Shown here: positions 53,735 through 62,814 of the stretch, piece by piece | Numbering within the stretch: position 1 is the stretch's first letter | Layout of the letters: each line of letters begins with the position of its first letter | Origin: Haliea sp. | GTDB lineage: Bacteria; Pseudomonadota; Gammaproteobacteria; Pseudomonadales; Halieaceae | NCBI GenBank assembly: GCA_002692965.1 | Contig: NZNC01000023.1 | Location: 43,868 to 107,867 of the forward strand | DNA: 64,000 nt | Reading direction: 5' to 3' | The notes under the pieces: generated by a model | Told to the model about the DNA's origin: nothing | What the model saw: only the letters and a program-made list of their open reading frames with translations | The model's database searches: none | Position numbers and translations under genes: made by a program

Positions 53735-54607
53735 CTAGCGCCGGAAGGTGCTGCTGGCCGGCTGGTTGCCGCCGTGCACCTGGCTGTGACAGTTGGTACA
53801 GGATTGCCCGATGATATTGATGTCCCGCCCACCCAGGCGATCATCGTCGTAGAGCGTGCCCGGGTGCCGCGAGGCGATATGGCACTGCTGGCAGAGGAAG
53901 GGCTGCCGCGCCGTGAGCAGCTGGTCATTCACCGAGGCGTGGGGGTCGTGGCAGTGGGTGCAGTCGTCCTGCACCGGCTCGTGCTCGAACAGGAAGGGGC
54001 CGCGCTTTTCGGCGTGGCACTGGTAGCAGGTCTCGTTGACCGTCGGCTGCACCAGGCCGTTCATCGCCGCCCCGCCGTGGGGGGCGTGGCAGTCGCTGCA
54101 CTTCACCAGGCCCTCCTGCATCGGGTGGCGGGAGAACTTCATCTGGCCATGCTTTTCCTGCTGGTGACAGCTGGTACAGACCGCGAACTCGCCGCCGGTC
54201 TCCTGGATCGGGTCGGTGGGGGTGTGCAGGCTGTGGCAGGCGACGCAACCGGTATCGGTACCGGCATGCTCACTGAAGGCCCAGTGGCCGAGGCCGGCAT
54301 CGCTGTGGCAGCTCAGGCAGGCTTCATCGCCGGCACCCGCCTGCTCGCCGTGGAAGGTGAAGTCCGGTGCCGCGCGCGGGCTCGCGGCGTGGGCCTCACT
54401 GGCACCGTGGCAGTCGGTGCAGCCAATGGCCGTCTGCTCACCACGGGGGTCGGCCCCCAGGCCATGGGCGCGCAGGCCAAAGCCCTTGGCCGCCTGGTCC
54501 CGGTGACACATCAGGCAGGCGCTGTCATCCGCCTGCAGCGCGGGCACCGCCGCCAGGGCCGCGAGAGCCAGCAGGCCGGCGACGATCCCTCTCCATGTAC
54601 TGTGCAT
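53735..54607 (-). CDS. DmsE/MtrA family decaheme cytochrome c
   Basis: 290 residues, signal peptide (AGLLALAALAAVPALQA) and exactly ten CxxCH heme motifs: CLMCH, CTDCH, CLSCH, CVACH, CTSCH, CSDCH, CYQCH, CTHCH, CQQCH and CTNCH. This is the MtrA/DmsE/PioA build, a periplasmic heme wire seated in an MtrB-type porin. No partner surface cytochrome (MtrC/OmcA) or DMSO reductase gene is present beside it. Confidence 0.96.
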   Translation of the reverse strand: MHSTWRGIVAGLLALAALAAVPALQADDSACLMCHRDQAAKGFGLRAHGLGADPRGEQTAIGCTDCHGASEAHAASPRAAPDFTFHGEQAGAGDEACLSCHSDAGLGHWAFSEHAGTDTGCVACHSLHTPTDPIQETGGEFAVCTSCHQQEKHGQMKFSRHPMQEGLVKCSDCHAPHGGAAMNGLVQPTVNETCYQCHAEKRGPFLFEHEPVQDDCTHCHDPHASVNDQLLTARQPFLCQQCHIASRHPGTLYDDDRLGGRDINIIGQSCTNCHSQVHGGNQPASSTFRR

Positions 54608-54630
54608 CCCCTGCCCCCCCGTTCGCTCTG

Positions 54631-55002
54631 TCAGTCCGCGGACGCCCCGTCCGCCAGGGTGCCGACCTCATAGGTCTGCAGCATCTCCCAGGCCATCGGG
54701 CTGTGATCGCGCCCGTAGCCCTTGGTGCGCATGCCTTCAGTCGCCTCCTTGCCACACCAGGGCACCAGCATGCTGGCCGGCGTCGGGTGCTTGGGCAGGT
54801 AATCGCTGAGGTTGTAGACCTTGCCCTCGATGGCCATCCAGCAGTCGGCTTCGCTGTTGTGCACCGCCAGTTCCTCCAAGCTGATCACCGCGGCGCCCGC
54901 TTGCGTATCCGGCGCCTCGTCGGTCGCCACGGCCTGCAGCGCCAGCAAAGTGGCAATACTGGACCAGAAGGCCACGAAGGCCGAGTAGCAGAGCTTTTTC
55001 AT
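54631..55002 (-). CDS. Secreted or membrane-anchored cytochrome b5-domain protein
   Basis: 123 residues. N-terminal signal or anchor (AFVAFWSSIATLLALQAVA), then a cytochrome b5-like heme-binding domain with the likely axial histidines H72 (YLPKHPTP) and H100 (GYGRDHSP) and the typical YNLSDYL motif. Placed between a flavocytochrome reductase gene (four-base overlap upstream) and a decaheme cytochrome gene, it could carry electrons across the periplasm, which is inference. Confidence 0.87.
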   Translation of the reverse strand: MKKLCYSAFVAFWSSIATLLALQAVATDEAPDTQAGAAVISLEELAVHNSEADCWMAIEGKVYNLSDYLPKHPTPASMLVPWCGKEATEGMRTKGYGRDHSPMAWEMLQTYEVGTLADGASAD

Positions 55003-56303
55003 AGCAGGTTGAACTCCTCACTGTGGTAACGGTGGCGCGGCAAGCCGCTTTCCAGCAACACCTGGCGCGCCAGGCCATTCAGGGGGCCGGGACCGCAAAC
55101 GTAGGCCTGGCGCTCGCCGCAGTCCTCGCAGTGGACGCGGACGAAGTCGACCGACAGCGGTCCCTCCTGATAAAAATAGTGCATGGTCAGACGGAAGCCG
55201 GGAATCTGTTCACTCAAGGCGCGCAGCTCCTCGGCGAACAGCGCGCGGCTCTCGTCCTGCACACAGTAGATCATCTGTATGTCGACTGGATGACCCACCG
55301 AGGCCAGGTGACGGGCGCGCCCCAGGAAGGGCGTGACGCCGATGCCCCCGGCAATCCACAGCTCGGCTTCGTTGCCGTGGGCGGGGAAGAAGGCGCCGTA
55401 GGGCCCCATCACGTCGACGCTGCTGCCTTCGCTGATCGACTGTATCGCGCGACTGGCGTCACCCAGGTCTTTGATCGCGATGCGCAGGTTGGCTTCTTCC
55501 GGCGCGGAGGAAATCGTGTAGGGGTGCTCCTCGCCCTGGCCGGCGGACAGGGTGCGATCGCGGGGCGTCAGGTAGACGAACTGACCCGCCTGGTAGCGCA
55601 AGGATTCACCCAGGGGCCGCAGGTTCAGCTCCACCACGTTGTTGGCCGGGTGGGCCACCGACACCACCTGGTAGGGGTAGCGGTGGGCTCGGCGGGCCAG
55701 CAACAGCGCGTAGGCTAGGGCCAGGACCGCGGCCAGTGCCAGAGTGCTCCAGATGACCGTGGACCAGGGCGCCGGGATGCTGCGGGCCAGCCACCAGGTG
55801 TGAACCAGGGCCAGGACCGCCGCCACGCCGGAGAGCTTGTGCAGATGCTTCCAGCGCTGGTAGCGGGGGGGGCCAAAGAAGGCGAAGCTGGGCGCCAGGA
55901 AGATCATCATCAGCAGCAGTGCCACCCAGCCCAGCCAGGTAGCCAGGCCCCCGGTCGCGGGAAACAGCACGGTCACCGCCGCCCCGATGGAAACCTCGGC
56001 CGCGGCCAGCGACAGCAGCAAAGGGTGCGCCAGCAGCAGGAGGAAGGACACACCCCCCATCAGGTGATGGGTGCGCCAGAGGCTGGTCAGCCCGCCAAAG
56101 AGCCGGTCGATGCCCGGTATGCGCACACTGAAAATGGCCGCCACCAGCATCAGGCCAAGCCCGGCGATGCCACTTACGCGCCCCAGGGCATTGAGCACCG
56201 CCGAGGTACCGGCGAGACTCTCTCCGGGCAGCGCCAGAGCGGCGATGGCAGCCGGTAGCAGACCGACGGCCCAAAGCACTCCATGTGCAAGACCCACAGG
56301 CAT
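54999..56303 (-). CDS. Ferric reductase-like transmembrane flavocytochrome with FAD/NAD(P)H domain
   Basis: 434 residues. A ferric-reductase-type membrane domain has about six helices and paired histidines (LWRTHHLMGGVSF, LLAHPLLL, LHKLSGVAAVLALVHTWW) likely to hold two b hemes. It is followed by a ferredoxin-reductase-type module with FAD motif HPYTISSAPEE, NAD(P)H motif GGIGVTPFLGRARHL and C-terminal CGPGPLNG. This build moves electrons from cytoplasmic NAD(P)H across the inner membrane. It is the first gene of the four-gene unit ending in the MtrB porin. Confidence 0.9.
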   Translation of the reverse strand: MPVGLAHGVLWAVGLLPAAIAALALPGESLAGTSAVLNALGRVSGIAGLGLMLVAAIFSVRIPGIDRLFGGLTSLWRTHHLMGGVSFLLLLAHPLLLSLAAAEVSIGAAVTVLFPATGGLATWLGWVALLLMMIFLAPSFAFFGPPRYQRWKHLHKLSGVAAVLALVHTWWLARSIPAPWSTVIWSTLALAAVLALAYALLLARRAHRYPYQVVSVAHPANNVVELNLRPLGESLRYQAGQFVYLTPRDRTLSAGQGEEHPYTISSAPEEANLRIAIKDLGDASRAIQSISEGSSVDVMGPYGAFFPAHGNEAELWIAGGIGVTPFLGRARHLASVGHPVDIQMIYCVQDESRALFAEELRALSEQIPGFRLTMHYFYQEGPLSVDFVRVHCEDCGERQAYVCGPGPLNGLARQVLLESGLPRHRYHSEEFNLL

Positions 56304-56417
56304 GACCGCAAACTCCTACAATCAGTAGGGCCATATTACCCGCTTCCCGAGGCGGTTACACCTGCATCCGGCCCCGACGATGGCAGTGTTTTCGCCGCGC
56401 CCGGTCGGGCCGTAAGC

Positions 56418-57074
56418 TCAGGGCCCGCCCATGGCCCCGGGGTAGCTCACTTCCTCCAGCGCCCCCGAGTCCACGTCGTAGACAAAGCCGCGCACACTCA
56501 CCGCGTCCGGGCCCTCGGTCGGCACCCAGGGGTGATTGCACAGTACCGACATGCCCCGGCGCACATCCCAGCGCAGGCGTTCACGGCTCTGCTCGCTCGG
56601 GGGCGCGTCGAGCGGTTCCAGCTCGCCGCGGAAGGCGTGAAAGGCCGACGGACTGCTCGCCGCGGCACCGCAGCTGGTGAACTTGCGGCCCGTGGCATCA
56701 CCGAGCAGTTTTTCCGCGCCGGCGTCGCCCTCGAGCCCGGCGCGGAGGAGGTCGTCGGTAAAGGCGAGCATGCCGCAGCGGGTGTGGTGGATCAGCATGA
56801 TCTCGCGGGTATCCAGCAGGTGATGCGAGATCACCAGGCTGCGCAGCGCGTCCTCGGTCACCACGCCCCCCGCGTTGCGGATGATATGTGCCTCGCCGGT
56901 CTGCAGGCCCAAGAGGTCTTCCACGTCGAGGCGCGCATCCATGCAGGCCACCACCGCCAGTTGCCGCGCCGGGCGGATCGGCTGCTTGCCGGGGTAGGCC
57001 GCCACATGTGGAGCCTCGCCGGCGGCATAGCGCCGGTTGTATTCAAGGCATTGATCGATAATGGAATCTGTCAT
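56418..57074 (-). CDS. Beta-class carbonic anhydrase
   Basis: 218 residues interconverting carbon dioxide and bicarbonate. Zinc ligands are seen as Cys and Asp-Arg in [10 protein letters not shown] and His/Cys in IHHTRCGM. The conserved [18 protein letters not shown] follows the first site. GGAG lies nine bases before the ATG at 57074. An in-frame GTG nine bases earlier is less likely. Cytoplasmic, single-gene unit. Confidence 0.93.
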   Translation of the reverse strand: MTDSIIDQCLEYNRRYAAGEAPHVAAYPGKQPIRPARQLAVVACMDARLDVEDLLGLQTGEAHIIRNAGGVVTEDALRSLVISHHLLDTREIMLIHHTRCGMLAFTDDLLRAGLEGDAGAEKLLGDATGRKFTSCGAAASSPSAFHAFRGELEPLDAPPSEQSRERLRWDVRRGMSVLCNHPWVPTEGPDAVSVRGFVYDVDSGALEEVSYPGAMGGP

Positions 57075-57107
57075 GGAAAGCACTCCTGTCGGGTTGCGAA
57101 TCGCGCT

Positions 57108-57305
57108 TCAGACGGTGTCGTCCTCGGCGCGCGCCGAGAGGCTCGCCTCGCCAGTCGGCGCGACGGACACCCCGATCACGATGGGCCGGCAGCACACCTG
57201 ACAATCCTCGATGTATTCCTGATCCTCGCCGATGTCCTCCACCAGCACCGTGATCGCTTCGCCACAGTATGGACAGTGAATCGTGCTTTCTTCCAGGTCA
57301 TGCAT
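57108..57305 (-). CDS. CPXCG-motif cysteine-rich small protein
   Basis: 65 residues with a likely zinc-ribbon formed by HCPYCG and DCQVCCRP, and a highly acidic character (VEDIGEDQEYIED). This is the small CPXCG family of unknown function. AGGAGG lies eight bases before the ATG at 57305. Confidence 0.88.
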   Translation of the reverse strand: MHDLEESTIHCPYCGEAITVLVEDIGEDQEYIEDCQVCCRPIVIGVSVAPTGEASLSARAEDDTV

Positions 57306-57357
57306 CACGGATTCCTCCTGTGCCTTTGCTGCCACACTTTCTCGGGCACTCGCCCGA

Positions 57358-58245
57358 TTACCCTCGGGGCCGCGACGGCAGGCCGAGAATCTCCGCCGCC
57401 TGTGCCGGGGTGGCGACCGGGCGGCCGTGCTGCTCGCACAGGGCTACGGCCTCGCGCACCAGCTCCACGTTGGAGGGCTGGCGCTCGCCGTGGAAAAACT
57501 CCAGCCCCACGTGCAAATGGCCACCCCTCGCCAGCGCCGCAGCTGCCACCTCGGAGCGCCCGGCATCGCCGCCCACCACCGAGACCGCCCAGGGCATCGG
57601 GCACTCTCCCAGGATATCCAGGTACATGTCGAGTGCCCGCAGGGTGGGCGGCAGGCCGAAGGGCGCCCCGAACAGACCGTGCTCGGTGGAAAAGTAGAAC
57701 TTGAGCATGCCACCCGGCGGCACCCGCCCCTTGCGCTGGAAGGCCAGCACCGTGCGCAGAAAACCCGGCTCGTAGATGGCGAAGCTGGGGCCCAGGCCGT
57801 GCTCTGTCTGGATATCCAGGCAGCGGCCGATCGCCTCGTAGCTGTTGGCGTAGACAATGCCCTCGGGGCCGCGCTCGCCCAGGCTGCCGAGATTGATGGA
57901 GCCGGGGTCGCAGATGCCGATGCGCAGGCAACCGCGCCGCGCCAGTGCCGCCAGGTGCTCGTAGCTGACACCGTTCTCGTCGTAGTCCACCGTGGGGTAG
58001 AGCAGCGCGTCGGGACGGGCTGCCAGGACCGGTTCCCAGCCGGCCTGGTAGGCATCCGCGGAGGCCTCCGGTCCCTGGCCGAACACCGTGGTGTGGTTGT
58101 GAATCACCGCCGCCCCCGCCTCGATACAGGCCAGGGCCTCTGCCCCGACCTCCTCGGGGGTAATGGGCACCCGCGGGTTCTGCTCCCGGGTCGTCACCCC
58201 GTTGATGGCCGCCTCGATGATCACCGGGCCGCTTGCCTTCGCCAT
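57358..58245 (-). CDS. BKACE (DUF849, beta-keto acid cleavage enzyme) family protein
   Basis: 295-residue TIM barrel. The metal-binding histidines lie in AVIHNHTT and HLHVGLE, with VVGGDAGRS near the substrate site. Family members such as 3-keto-5-aminohexanoate cleavage enzyme use zinc and acetyl-CoA to split beta-keto acids. The specific beta-keto acid cannot be inferred, and no lysine-fermentation genes are nearby. It lies 15 bases after the acylphosphatase gene on the same strand. Confidence 0.88.
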   Translation of the reverse strand: MAKASGPVIIEAAINGVTTREQNPRVPITPEEVGAEALACIEAGAAVIHNHTTVFGQGPEASADAYQAGWEPVLAARPDALLYPTVDYDENGVSYEHLAALARRGCLRIGICDPGSINLGSLGERGPEGIVYANSYEAIGRCLDIQTEHGLGPSFAIYEPGFLRTVLAFQRKGRVPPGGMLKFYFSTEHGLFGAPFGLPPTLRALDMYLDILGECPMPWAVSVVGGDAGRSEVAAAALARGGHLHVGLEFFHGERQPSNVELVREAVALCEQHGRPVATPAQAAEILGLPSRPRG

Positions 58246-58260
58246 GCTGCTGCTTCCTTG

Positions 58261-58539
58261 TTATTGATCTCGTCGAATTTCAAAGCCGGACACCGGCTCC
58301 CCCGCGCCCTCGGCTACCTCCACTGCGCTCTCCTGCGCCCGCTCCGGTCCCTGCCAGAGCCAGCTTTCCAGCTGCCGCAGGGCCTCGACGTCGCCGCTCG
58401 CCTCGAGCTCGACACTGCCATCGGCACAGTTGCGCACCCAGCCGGTCAGCCCCAGTTCCTGTGCCCGCGCCTGGGTGCTGGCCCGATAGAACACGCCCTG
58501 GACCCGCCCGGTCACGCGAAAATAACGGCTTTCTGTCAT
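58261..58539 (-). CDS. acyP: Acylphosphatase
   Basis: 92 residues with the acylphosphatase signature RVTGRVQGVFYRASTQARA, including the catalytic arginine, and the catalytic asparagine in GWVRNCADGSVELEASG. It hydrolyses acyl phosphates in the cytoplasm. Start at 58539 (MTESRYFRV) with GGAG about five bases upstream. Confidence 0.94.
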   Translation of the reverse strand: MTESRYFRVTGRVQGVFYRASTQARAQELGLTGWVRNCADGSVELEASGDVEALRQLESWLWQGPERAQESAVEVAEGAGEPVSGFEIRRDQ

Positions 58540-58569
58540 GGCATCTCCGTCCTTGTGCAAGGCATCACC

Positions 58570-58809
58570 CTAGTCGCCACGCTCGGCGGCGTCCACGGCC
58601 GCGGCCCGCTGCGCCGCCTGCTCCTCCACGGCGTCCTGCATCTGCTGCTCGAAGGCCGGCAAGTGCTTGGGCGCAGTCGGCACCCGGGGTGCCGCTGTGC
58701 GTTCGGCTTCCGGGTCCACCGTTGAATCCACGCCGGGAGTACCTTGCAACTGCCGGTAGACCAGCAAACCGACAATCAACAGGCTCAGCAGCACAGCAAT
58801 CAGTCGCAT
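58570..58809 (-). CDS. Small membrane-anchored hypothetical protein
   Basis: 79 residues. One N-terminal transmembrane helix (IAVLLSLLIVGLLVY) is followed by a Pro/Thr-rich linker and a C-terminal helix rich in Ala, Gln and Glu (EQQMQDAVEEQAAQRAAAVD), perhaps a coiled coil. I do not recognise it. It lies five bases after the ZIP transporter gene and may be translated with it. Confidence 0.7.
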   Translation of the reverse strand: MRLIAVLLSLLIVGLLVYRQLQGTPGVDSTVDPEAERTAAPRVPTAPKHLPAFEQQMQDAVEEQAAQRAAAVDAAERGD

Positions 58810-58814
58810 CGTCC

Positions 58815-59522
58815 TTACCCCAACAGTTCCTTGCCCACCATGCCGAAGGCGAAGCCGAGCACCGCACCCAGGGTCGGCGACCAGTGTCGACGCATTTGCG
58901 CCTGGGGCGCAATGTCCTGGAAAACCAGGTAAAGGATGCCCCCCGCCGCGGCACTCAGAATCGTGCCGGTGAGCAGGGGCTGGTCGCGCAGGAAGAGGTA
59001 ACCGCAGCAAGCCGCAAGCGGGCCCAATAGGCTCACCCCCAGCAGCCCCAGCAGCGAGGTACGCGGGGCGACACCCGAGCCGAGGTTCTCCCGGTGGGCA
59101 TTGAAGCCCTCGGGGAGATTCTGGGCACCGATAAACAGCGCCAGCAGCATGCCGCCACCGCCGTGCCCGAACAGCGCCCCCAGGGCCAGGGCCTCGGGCA
59201 CGAAGTCCAGCAGCATGGCCAGGAACTGGGCACGGTTGCCCGCGCGGCGGGTAATCAGGGCATCCAGGGCGCAGAACAGTGCGCCGCCACCGCAGAAGGC
59301 CAGGGCCAGCGCCCACAGTGGCAGCGCCGCCACGCCCTCGGGCACCAGGGCGAAGGCCACCGCGGCGACCAGGATACCGCCGCCGAAGGCGACGATGCCG
59401 TGGATCAGCTCGCGCTTGCCTTCGCTCTCGGCGCTGCCCTCCAGCTGCGCCCCACAACCGCCGACGAAGGCGGCGATACCCGCCAGCCAGGACACCAGGC
59501 CGATCATCAACAGCGGGCTCAC
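58815..59522 (-). CDS. ZIP family metal transporter
   Basis: 235-residue inner-membrane protein with about eight helices. The metal-binding segment has LLDFVPEALALGALFGHG in TM4 and GAQNLPEGFNAHRENLG in TM5. Family members import zinc or other divalent metals. The first helix-4 histidine of classical ZIPs (HNxPEG/HDxPEG) is replaced by Asp-Phe and Gln-Asn here, so metal choice may differ. It overlaps the YkvA gene end by four bases. Confidence 0.86.
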   Translation of the reverse strand: MSPLLMIGLVSWLAGIAAFVGGCGAQLEGSAESEGKRELIHGIVAFGGGILVAAVAFALVPEGVAALPLWALALAFCGGGALFCALDALITRRAGNRAQFLAMLLDFVPEALALGALFGHGGGGMLLALFIGAQNLPEGFNAHRENLGSGVAPRTSLLGLLGVSLLGPLAACCGYLFLRDQPLLTGTILSAAAGGILYLVFQDIAPQAQMRRHWSPTLGAVLGFAFGMVGKELLG

Positions 59523-59950
59523 GGCTGCTCCTCCTGCTCGCGCTCCCAGGCGAGAAACACGTCGATATCCGACTGGAAGGTCTTCAGGGCCCAGCCCAAC
59601 AGTGCCGCGTCATCCAGCAGGCCCAGGCCGAGAATGAAGTCCGGCACGGCATCGATGGGCATCACGAAATACACCACCGCGGCGACCAGGATCAGCACGG
59701 AATTCCACGGGATGGTGCGGTAGCGCCCCTGGCCGTAGGCCTTGATCAGCCGGAAGCAGGCGGCCAGGCGCTCGCGCAGCGGGCCCAGCGCCGAGACCCG
59801 CTCGCTCGCCTTGCGCGAGGCCCGTTCCACCAGGCCGCGCAGCTTGTCGGGCTCCTGCAGATAGCGCTCCGCCCGCTGCCGGGCGCGGCGGAAAAACAGG
59901 CCCTTCCTCACCTCCGGGCGCATCCCTTGTCTCCCTGGCTCTTCGACCAT
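59519..59950 (-). CDS. DUF1232/YkvA family membrane protein
   Basis: 143 residues. A charged N-terminal half with basic helices (KGLFFRRARQRAERYL) leads to the DUF1232 motif PWNSVLILVAAVVYFVMPID and AVPDFILGLGLLDDAALLGW. YkvA proteins are small membrane proteins of unknown role. The ATG overlaps the stop of the cation exchanger by one base (TGATG). Confidence 0.88.
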   Translation of the reverse strand: MVEEPGRQGMRPEVRKGLFFRRARQRAERYLQEPDKLRGLVERASRKASERVSALGPLRERLAACFRLIKAYGQGRYRTIPWNSVLILVAAVVYFVMPIDAVPDFILGLGLLDDAALLGWALKTFQSDIDVFLAWEREQEEQP

Positions 59951-60969
59951 CAGGCGGCCGCCACCACCACGGCGACGGCCAGCGCGTAGACCGCCAGCAT
60001 CAGCGCACTCTCGAAGCCGATGCGAGCGATACCGAATACCTCGCGTTTCAGCATACCCATCAAGAGGATGGCGGTCATCAGGATACAGACCAGGGCCCAG
60101 GTCATCTGCAGGGGCGCGATGTCGTGGTAGATGGAGCCACCGGGATAACCGATGTCGGCGGTTGCCACCACCAGCATATTGAAGCAGTTGGTCCCGAAGA
60201 TGTTGCTGACGCCCAGGGTCAGGGAACCGTGGCGGATGGCGGCGATGGTGGTAACCAGTTCCGGGGACGAGGTAGCCAGGGCGGTCAGCAGCCCCCCCAC
60301 CAGGGTATCGGAGAGCCCGGCCTGGTCGCTGATACCCTTGGCCGCCTCCATCAGTATCCAGCCGGCCAGGGCGGTGAGAGCCGCCAGGGCGACAAAGCGG
60401 CCCCAGGCCGCTGCCAGGCCCTCCCGTGCGTAGGGCGCCGGGCGGTCGCGCACGGTTTGCCGCGTGGGGCGCGGAAACCACATGGGCTTTTCCTGGGTAC
60501 CCCGCACCAGGTGCAGGCCGTAGAGATAGCCCAAGGTAATCAAGGGCGTCACCGGGTGGACGCCAAAGGTACTGACCGGGGGCATGGCCATCGCCAGCAG
60601 GGGGAGGCTCAGCAGCACGATCAACAGGGCGGCGAGCATGAGAATGGCCGGGGACGCCGCCGCGTGTTCGAGATTGGCCTGGCGGTAGAGCATGTCGGCA
60701 ATCCCCAGGAACACCAGGTTGACCGCCATGCTGCCCATAATGTTGCTCATGGCCAGCTCCGGGCGCGCATCCAGCGCCGCGCTCAGGGTGGCGGCAAAGT
60801 CCGGCAGGGAGGTGGCGCCGGCGAGCAGCAGGACGCCGAACATCGCCTCGCCGAGGCCGGTGCGATCCGCCAGCTCGTCGGCGACCCGGGCCAGCTGACT
60901 GCCGGCCAGGGTAATGACCAGGGCCGCGGCAGCGAAGGCAACGACGCTGGCGGTCAGGGTGTCGAACAT
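59950..60969 (-). CDS. Sodium/calcium exchanger family cation antiporter
   Basis: 339 residues, about ten or eleven helices. Two inverted alpha repeats: [20 protein letters not shown] with [10 protein letters not shown] in the first half, and [20 protein letters not shown] with [10 protein letters not shown] in the second. These repeats carry the ion-binding acidic residues of the CaCA family. The first repeat has Asp where many relatives have Glu. Probable Na+/Ca2+ or H+/Ca2+ exchange at the inner membrane. Confidence 0.9.
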   Translation of the reverse strand: MFDTLTASVVAFAAAALVITLAGSQLARVADELADRTGLGEAMFGVLLLAGATSLPDFAATLSAALDARPELAMSNIMGSMAVNLVFLGIADMLYRQANLEHAAASPAILMLAALLIVLLSLPLLAMAMPPVSTFGVHPVTPLITLGYLYGLHLVRGTQEKPMWFPRPTRQTVRDRPAPYAREGLAAAWGRFVALAALTALAGWILMEAAKGISDQAGLSDTLVGGLLTALATSSPELVTTIAAIRHGSLTLGVSNIFGTNCFNMLVVATADIGYPGGSIYHDIAPLQMTWALVCILMTAILLMGMLKREVFGIARIGFESALMLAVYALAVAVVVAAA

Positions 60970-61418
60970 TGCCGGGCCCGTTGGCTCAACCAGCGGTCCA
61001 GGCGATTGGCAAAGGCCTGTTTCTCACTGGCCGACAGGGCCGAGGGGCCGCCGCTCTGGATGCCGCTGCTGCGCAGGGTGTCGAGAAAGTCGCGCATGTT
61101 CAGGCGCGCCTTGATGTTCTCCCGGGTAAACAGCTCCCCCCGGGGGCTCAGGGCCAGGGCCCCCTTGCTCACCACCTCATCCGCCAGGGGAATATCGCTG
61201 GTGATCACCAGGTCCCCCGCCTCACAGCGCTGCACGATCTCGTTGTCGGCGACGTCGAAGCCCTTAGGCACCTGCAGGCTGGAGATATGCGGCGAGGGCG
61301 GCGTCTGCAGGGACTGGTTGGCCACCAGCACCAGCGGCGTGCCGGTGCGATTGGCCGCACGGTAGAGAATCTCCTTGATCACCACCGGACAGGCGTCCGC
61401 GTCCACCCAGATCCTCAT
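60954..61418 (-). CDS. yaiI: YaiI/YqxD (DUF188) family protein
   Basis: 154 residues starting [17 protein letters not shown], the hallmark of the UPF0178/DUF188 PIN-like family. Further acidic residues in [15 protein letters not shown] suggest a nuclease-like metal site, but no function is established. GGGAGGTAAGGG lies upstream. The 3' end overlaps the exchanger gene by 16 bases. Confidence 0.93.
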   Translation of the reverse strand: MRIWVDADACPVVIKEILYRAANRTGTPLVLVANQSLQTPPSPHISSLQVPKGFDVADNEIVQRCEAGDLVITSDIPLADEVVSKGALALSPRGELFTRENIKARLNMRDFLDTLRSSGIQSGGPSALSASEKQAFANRLDRWLSQRARQCSTP

Positions 61419-61422
61419 GCCC

Positions 61423-61941
61423 TTACCTCCCTGTCGGCTCATCGTCGCTCAAACCCCAGAGCGCATCATTGTCGGTGATTTCTCGCTTGCGCCCGGCAAA
61501 GGCCTCGAACAGCGCCCGGTGGGCGCGCAGGGACAAGACGTCATCCCGCTGCGTGTAGTCCGCGATCCATGCCAGCAACATGGGCAGGTTGGCATCCTGG
61601 GCCTCGCGGGACGGGTATTTGTGGGGCTCCCAGGGCCGGCGCCGGGCGTTGTCCTGGCAGGCCGCCACCGGCAGATTGAGGAAGATCGCCTGAGTCGCGT
61701 ACGGCACCACCCGCGCCAGCAGGTCGGCATAGCAGCCCTCGATCACCCAGCCCGTGTGCGCCGCCAGGAACTGCTCCAGCGTGGCATCACAGTCTTCCAG
61801 GGGACGGCGCTGCGGGGGCTCTGTCGGCAGCCAGGCCAGCGGGTCCAGGTCGAGATGGGCCAGGCCGTGCTCACGGCACAGCCGCCCAGCCAGGGTGGAC
61901 TTGCCCGAGCCGGAGTTGCCGAAGACGATAATGCGGTTCAC
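61423..61941 (-). CDS. P-loop kinase-like (adenylate kinase/topology modulation type) protein
   Basis: 172 residues from GTG 61941, chosen because AGGG lies six bases before it. GTG at 61968 is the alternative. P-loop GNSGSGKST and the AAA_18/FlaR-like continuation [17 protein letters not shown] and [17 protein letters not shown] are seen. It resembles DNA topology modulation protein FlaR and small nucleotide kinases. The substrate is unknown. Confidence 0.85.
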   Translation of the reverse strand: MNRIIVFGNSGSGKSTLAGRLCREHGLAHLDLDPLAWLPTEPPQRRPLEDCDATLEQFLAAHTGWVIEGCYADLLARVVPYATQAIFLNLPVAACQDNARRRPWEPHKYPSREAQDANLPMLLAWIADYTQRDDVLSLRAHRALFEAFAGRKREITDNDALWGLSDDEPTGR

Positions 61942-61968
61942 CTTGTTCCCTGCCCTGGCGACACCCAC

Positions 61969-62733
61969 TCAGGCAAGATCCACACTGACCGGGCAGTGGT
62001 CGGAGCCGTGGATGTCATTCCAGATCTCCGCCGCCTTCACCCGCTCCTCGACCAGCGCGCGGCTGCCGAGAAAGTAGTCGATGCGCCAGCCCACGTTCTT
62101 GGCCCGGGCGCCGGCGCGGTAGCTCCACCAGCTGTACTTGACGGTGTCCGGGTGGAAGTGGCGGAAGGTGTCCACGAAACCGGCGGCGACGATGCTGTCC
62201 ATGCCGTCAATTTCCTTCTGGGTGTAACCGGCGCTCTTGTTGTAGTTGGGCTTGGGACGCGCAATGTCGATATCCCGGTGGGCCACGTTGAAGTCCCCGC
62301 ACATCAGGACCGGCTTCTCCCGCTGCAAACCCTGCACGAAATCGAGGAAGGCCCGGTCCCAGGTTTCCCGGTAAGGCAGGCGCACCAGCTCGTTGCCGGA
62401 GTTGGGGGTGTAGACGGTGACCAGGTAGAAATCGGCGAACTCCGCCGTGAGCACCCGCCCCTCGGCATCGTGCTCGGGCAGGCCGATGTCGGGGAACACC
62501 CGTATCGGCGCCCGGCGCGTGAGGATCGCCACCCCGGAGTAGCCCTTGCGCTCCGCGGAGTTGCTGTGCACGTGGTAGCCCTCCACGCCCTCCAGCGCGG
62601 TCACCACCTGGTCGTCCTGGGCCTTGGTTTCCTGCAGACAGAGGATGTCCGCATCCAGGGTGTGCAGTGACTGGGCAAAATCCTTTTTCATCACGGCGCG
62701 GATGCCGTTGACGTTCCAGGAGGCAATTCGCAT
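61969..62733 (-). CDS. xthA: Exodeoxyribonuclease III
   Basis: 254 residues from MRIASWNVNGIRA (ATG 62733; an in-frame ATG lies nine bases earlier). An AP endonuclease/3' exonuclease of base-excision repair with the catalytic set LCLQETKAQD (Glu), YTPNSG (Tyr), GDFNVAHRDID (Asp, Asn) and HGSDHCPV (Asp-His). Full family length. Confidence 0.95.
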   Translation of the reverse strand: MRIASWNVNGIRAVMKKDFAQSLHTLDADILCLQETKAQDDQVVTALEGVEGYHVHSNSAERKGYSGVAILTRRAPIRVFPDIGLPEHDAEGRVLTAEFADFYLVTVYTPNSGNELVRLPYRETWDRAFLDFVQGLQREKPVLMCGDFNVAHRDIDIARPKPNYNKSAGYTQKEIDGMDSIVAAGFVDTFRHFHPDTVKYSWWSYRAGARAKNVGWRIDYFLGSRALVEERVKAAEIWNDIHGSDHCPVSVDLA

Positions 62734-62814
62734 GGTTTCCATCCAGTGTCGGGAAAGGCGCCCTGTATAGCATGCCCGCGGGCGGGACTCAAAAACCCGC
62801 GGCCGCGGCGGGCC

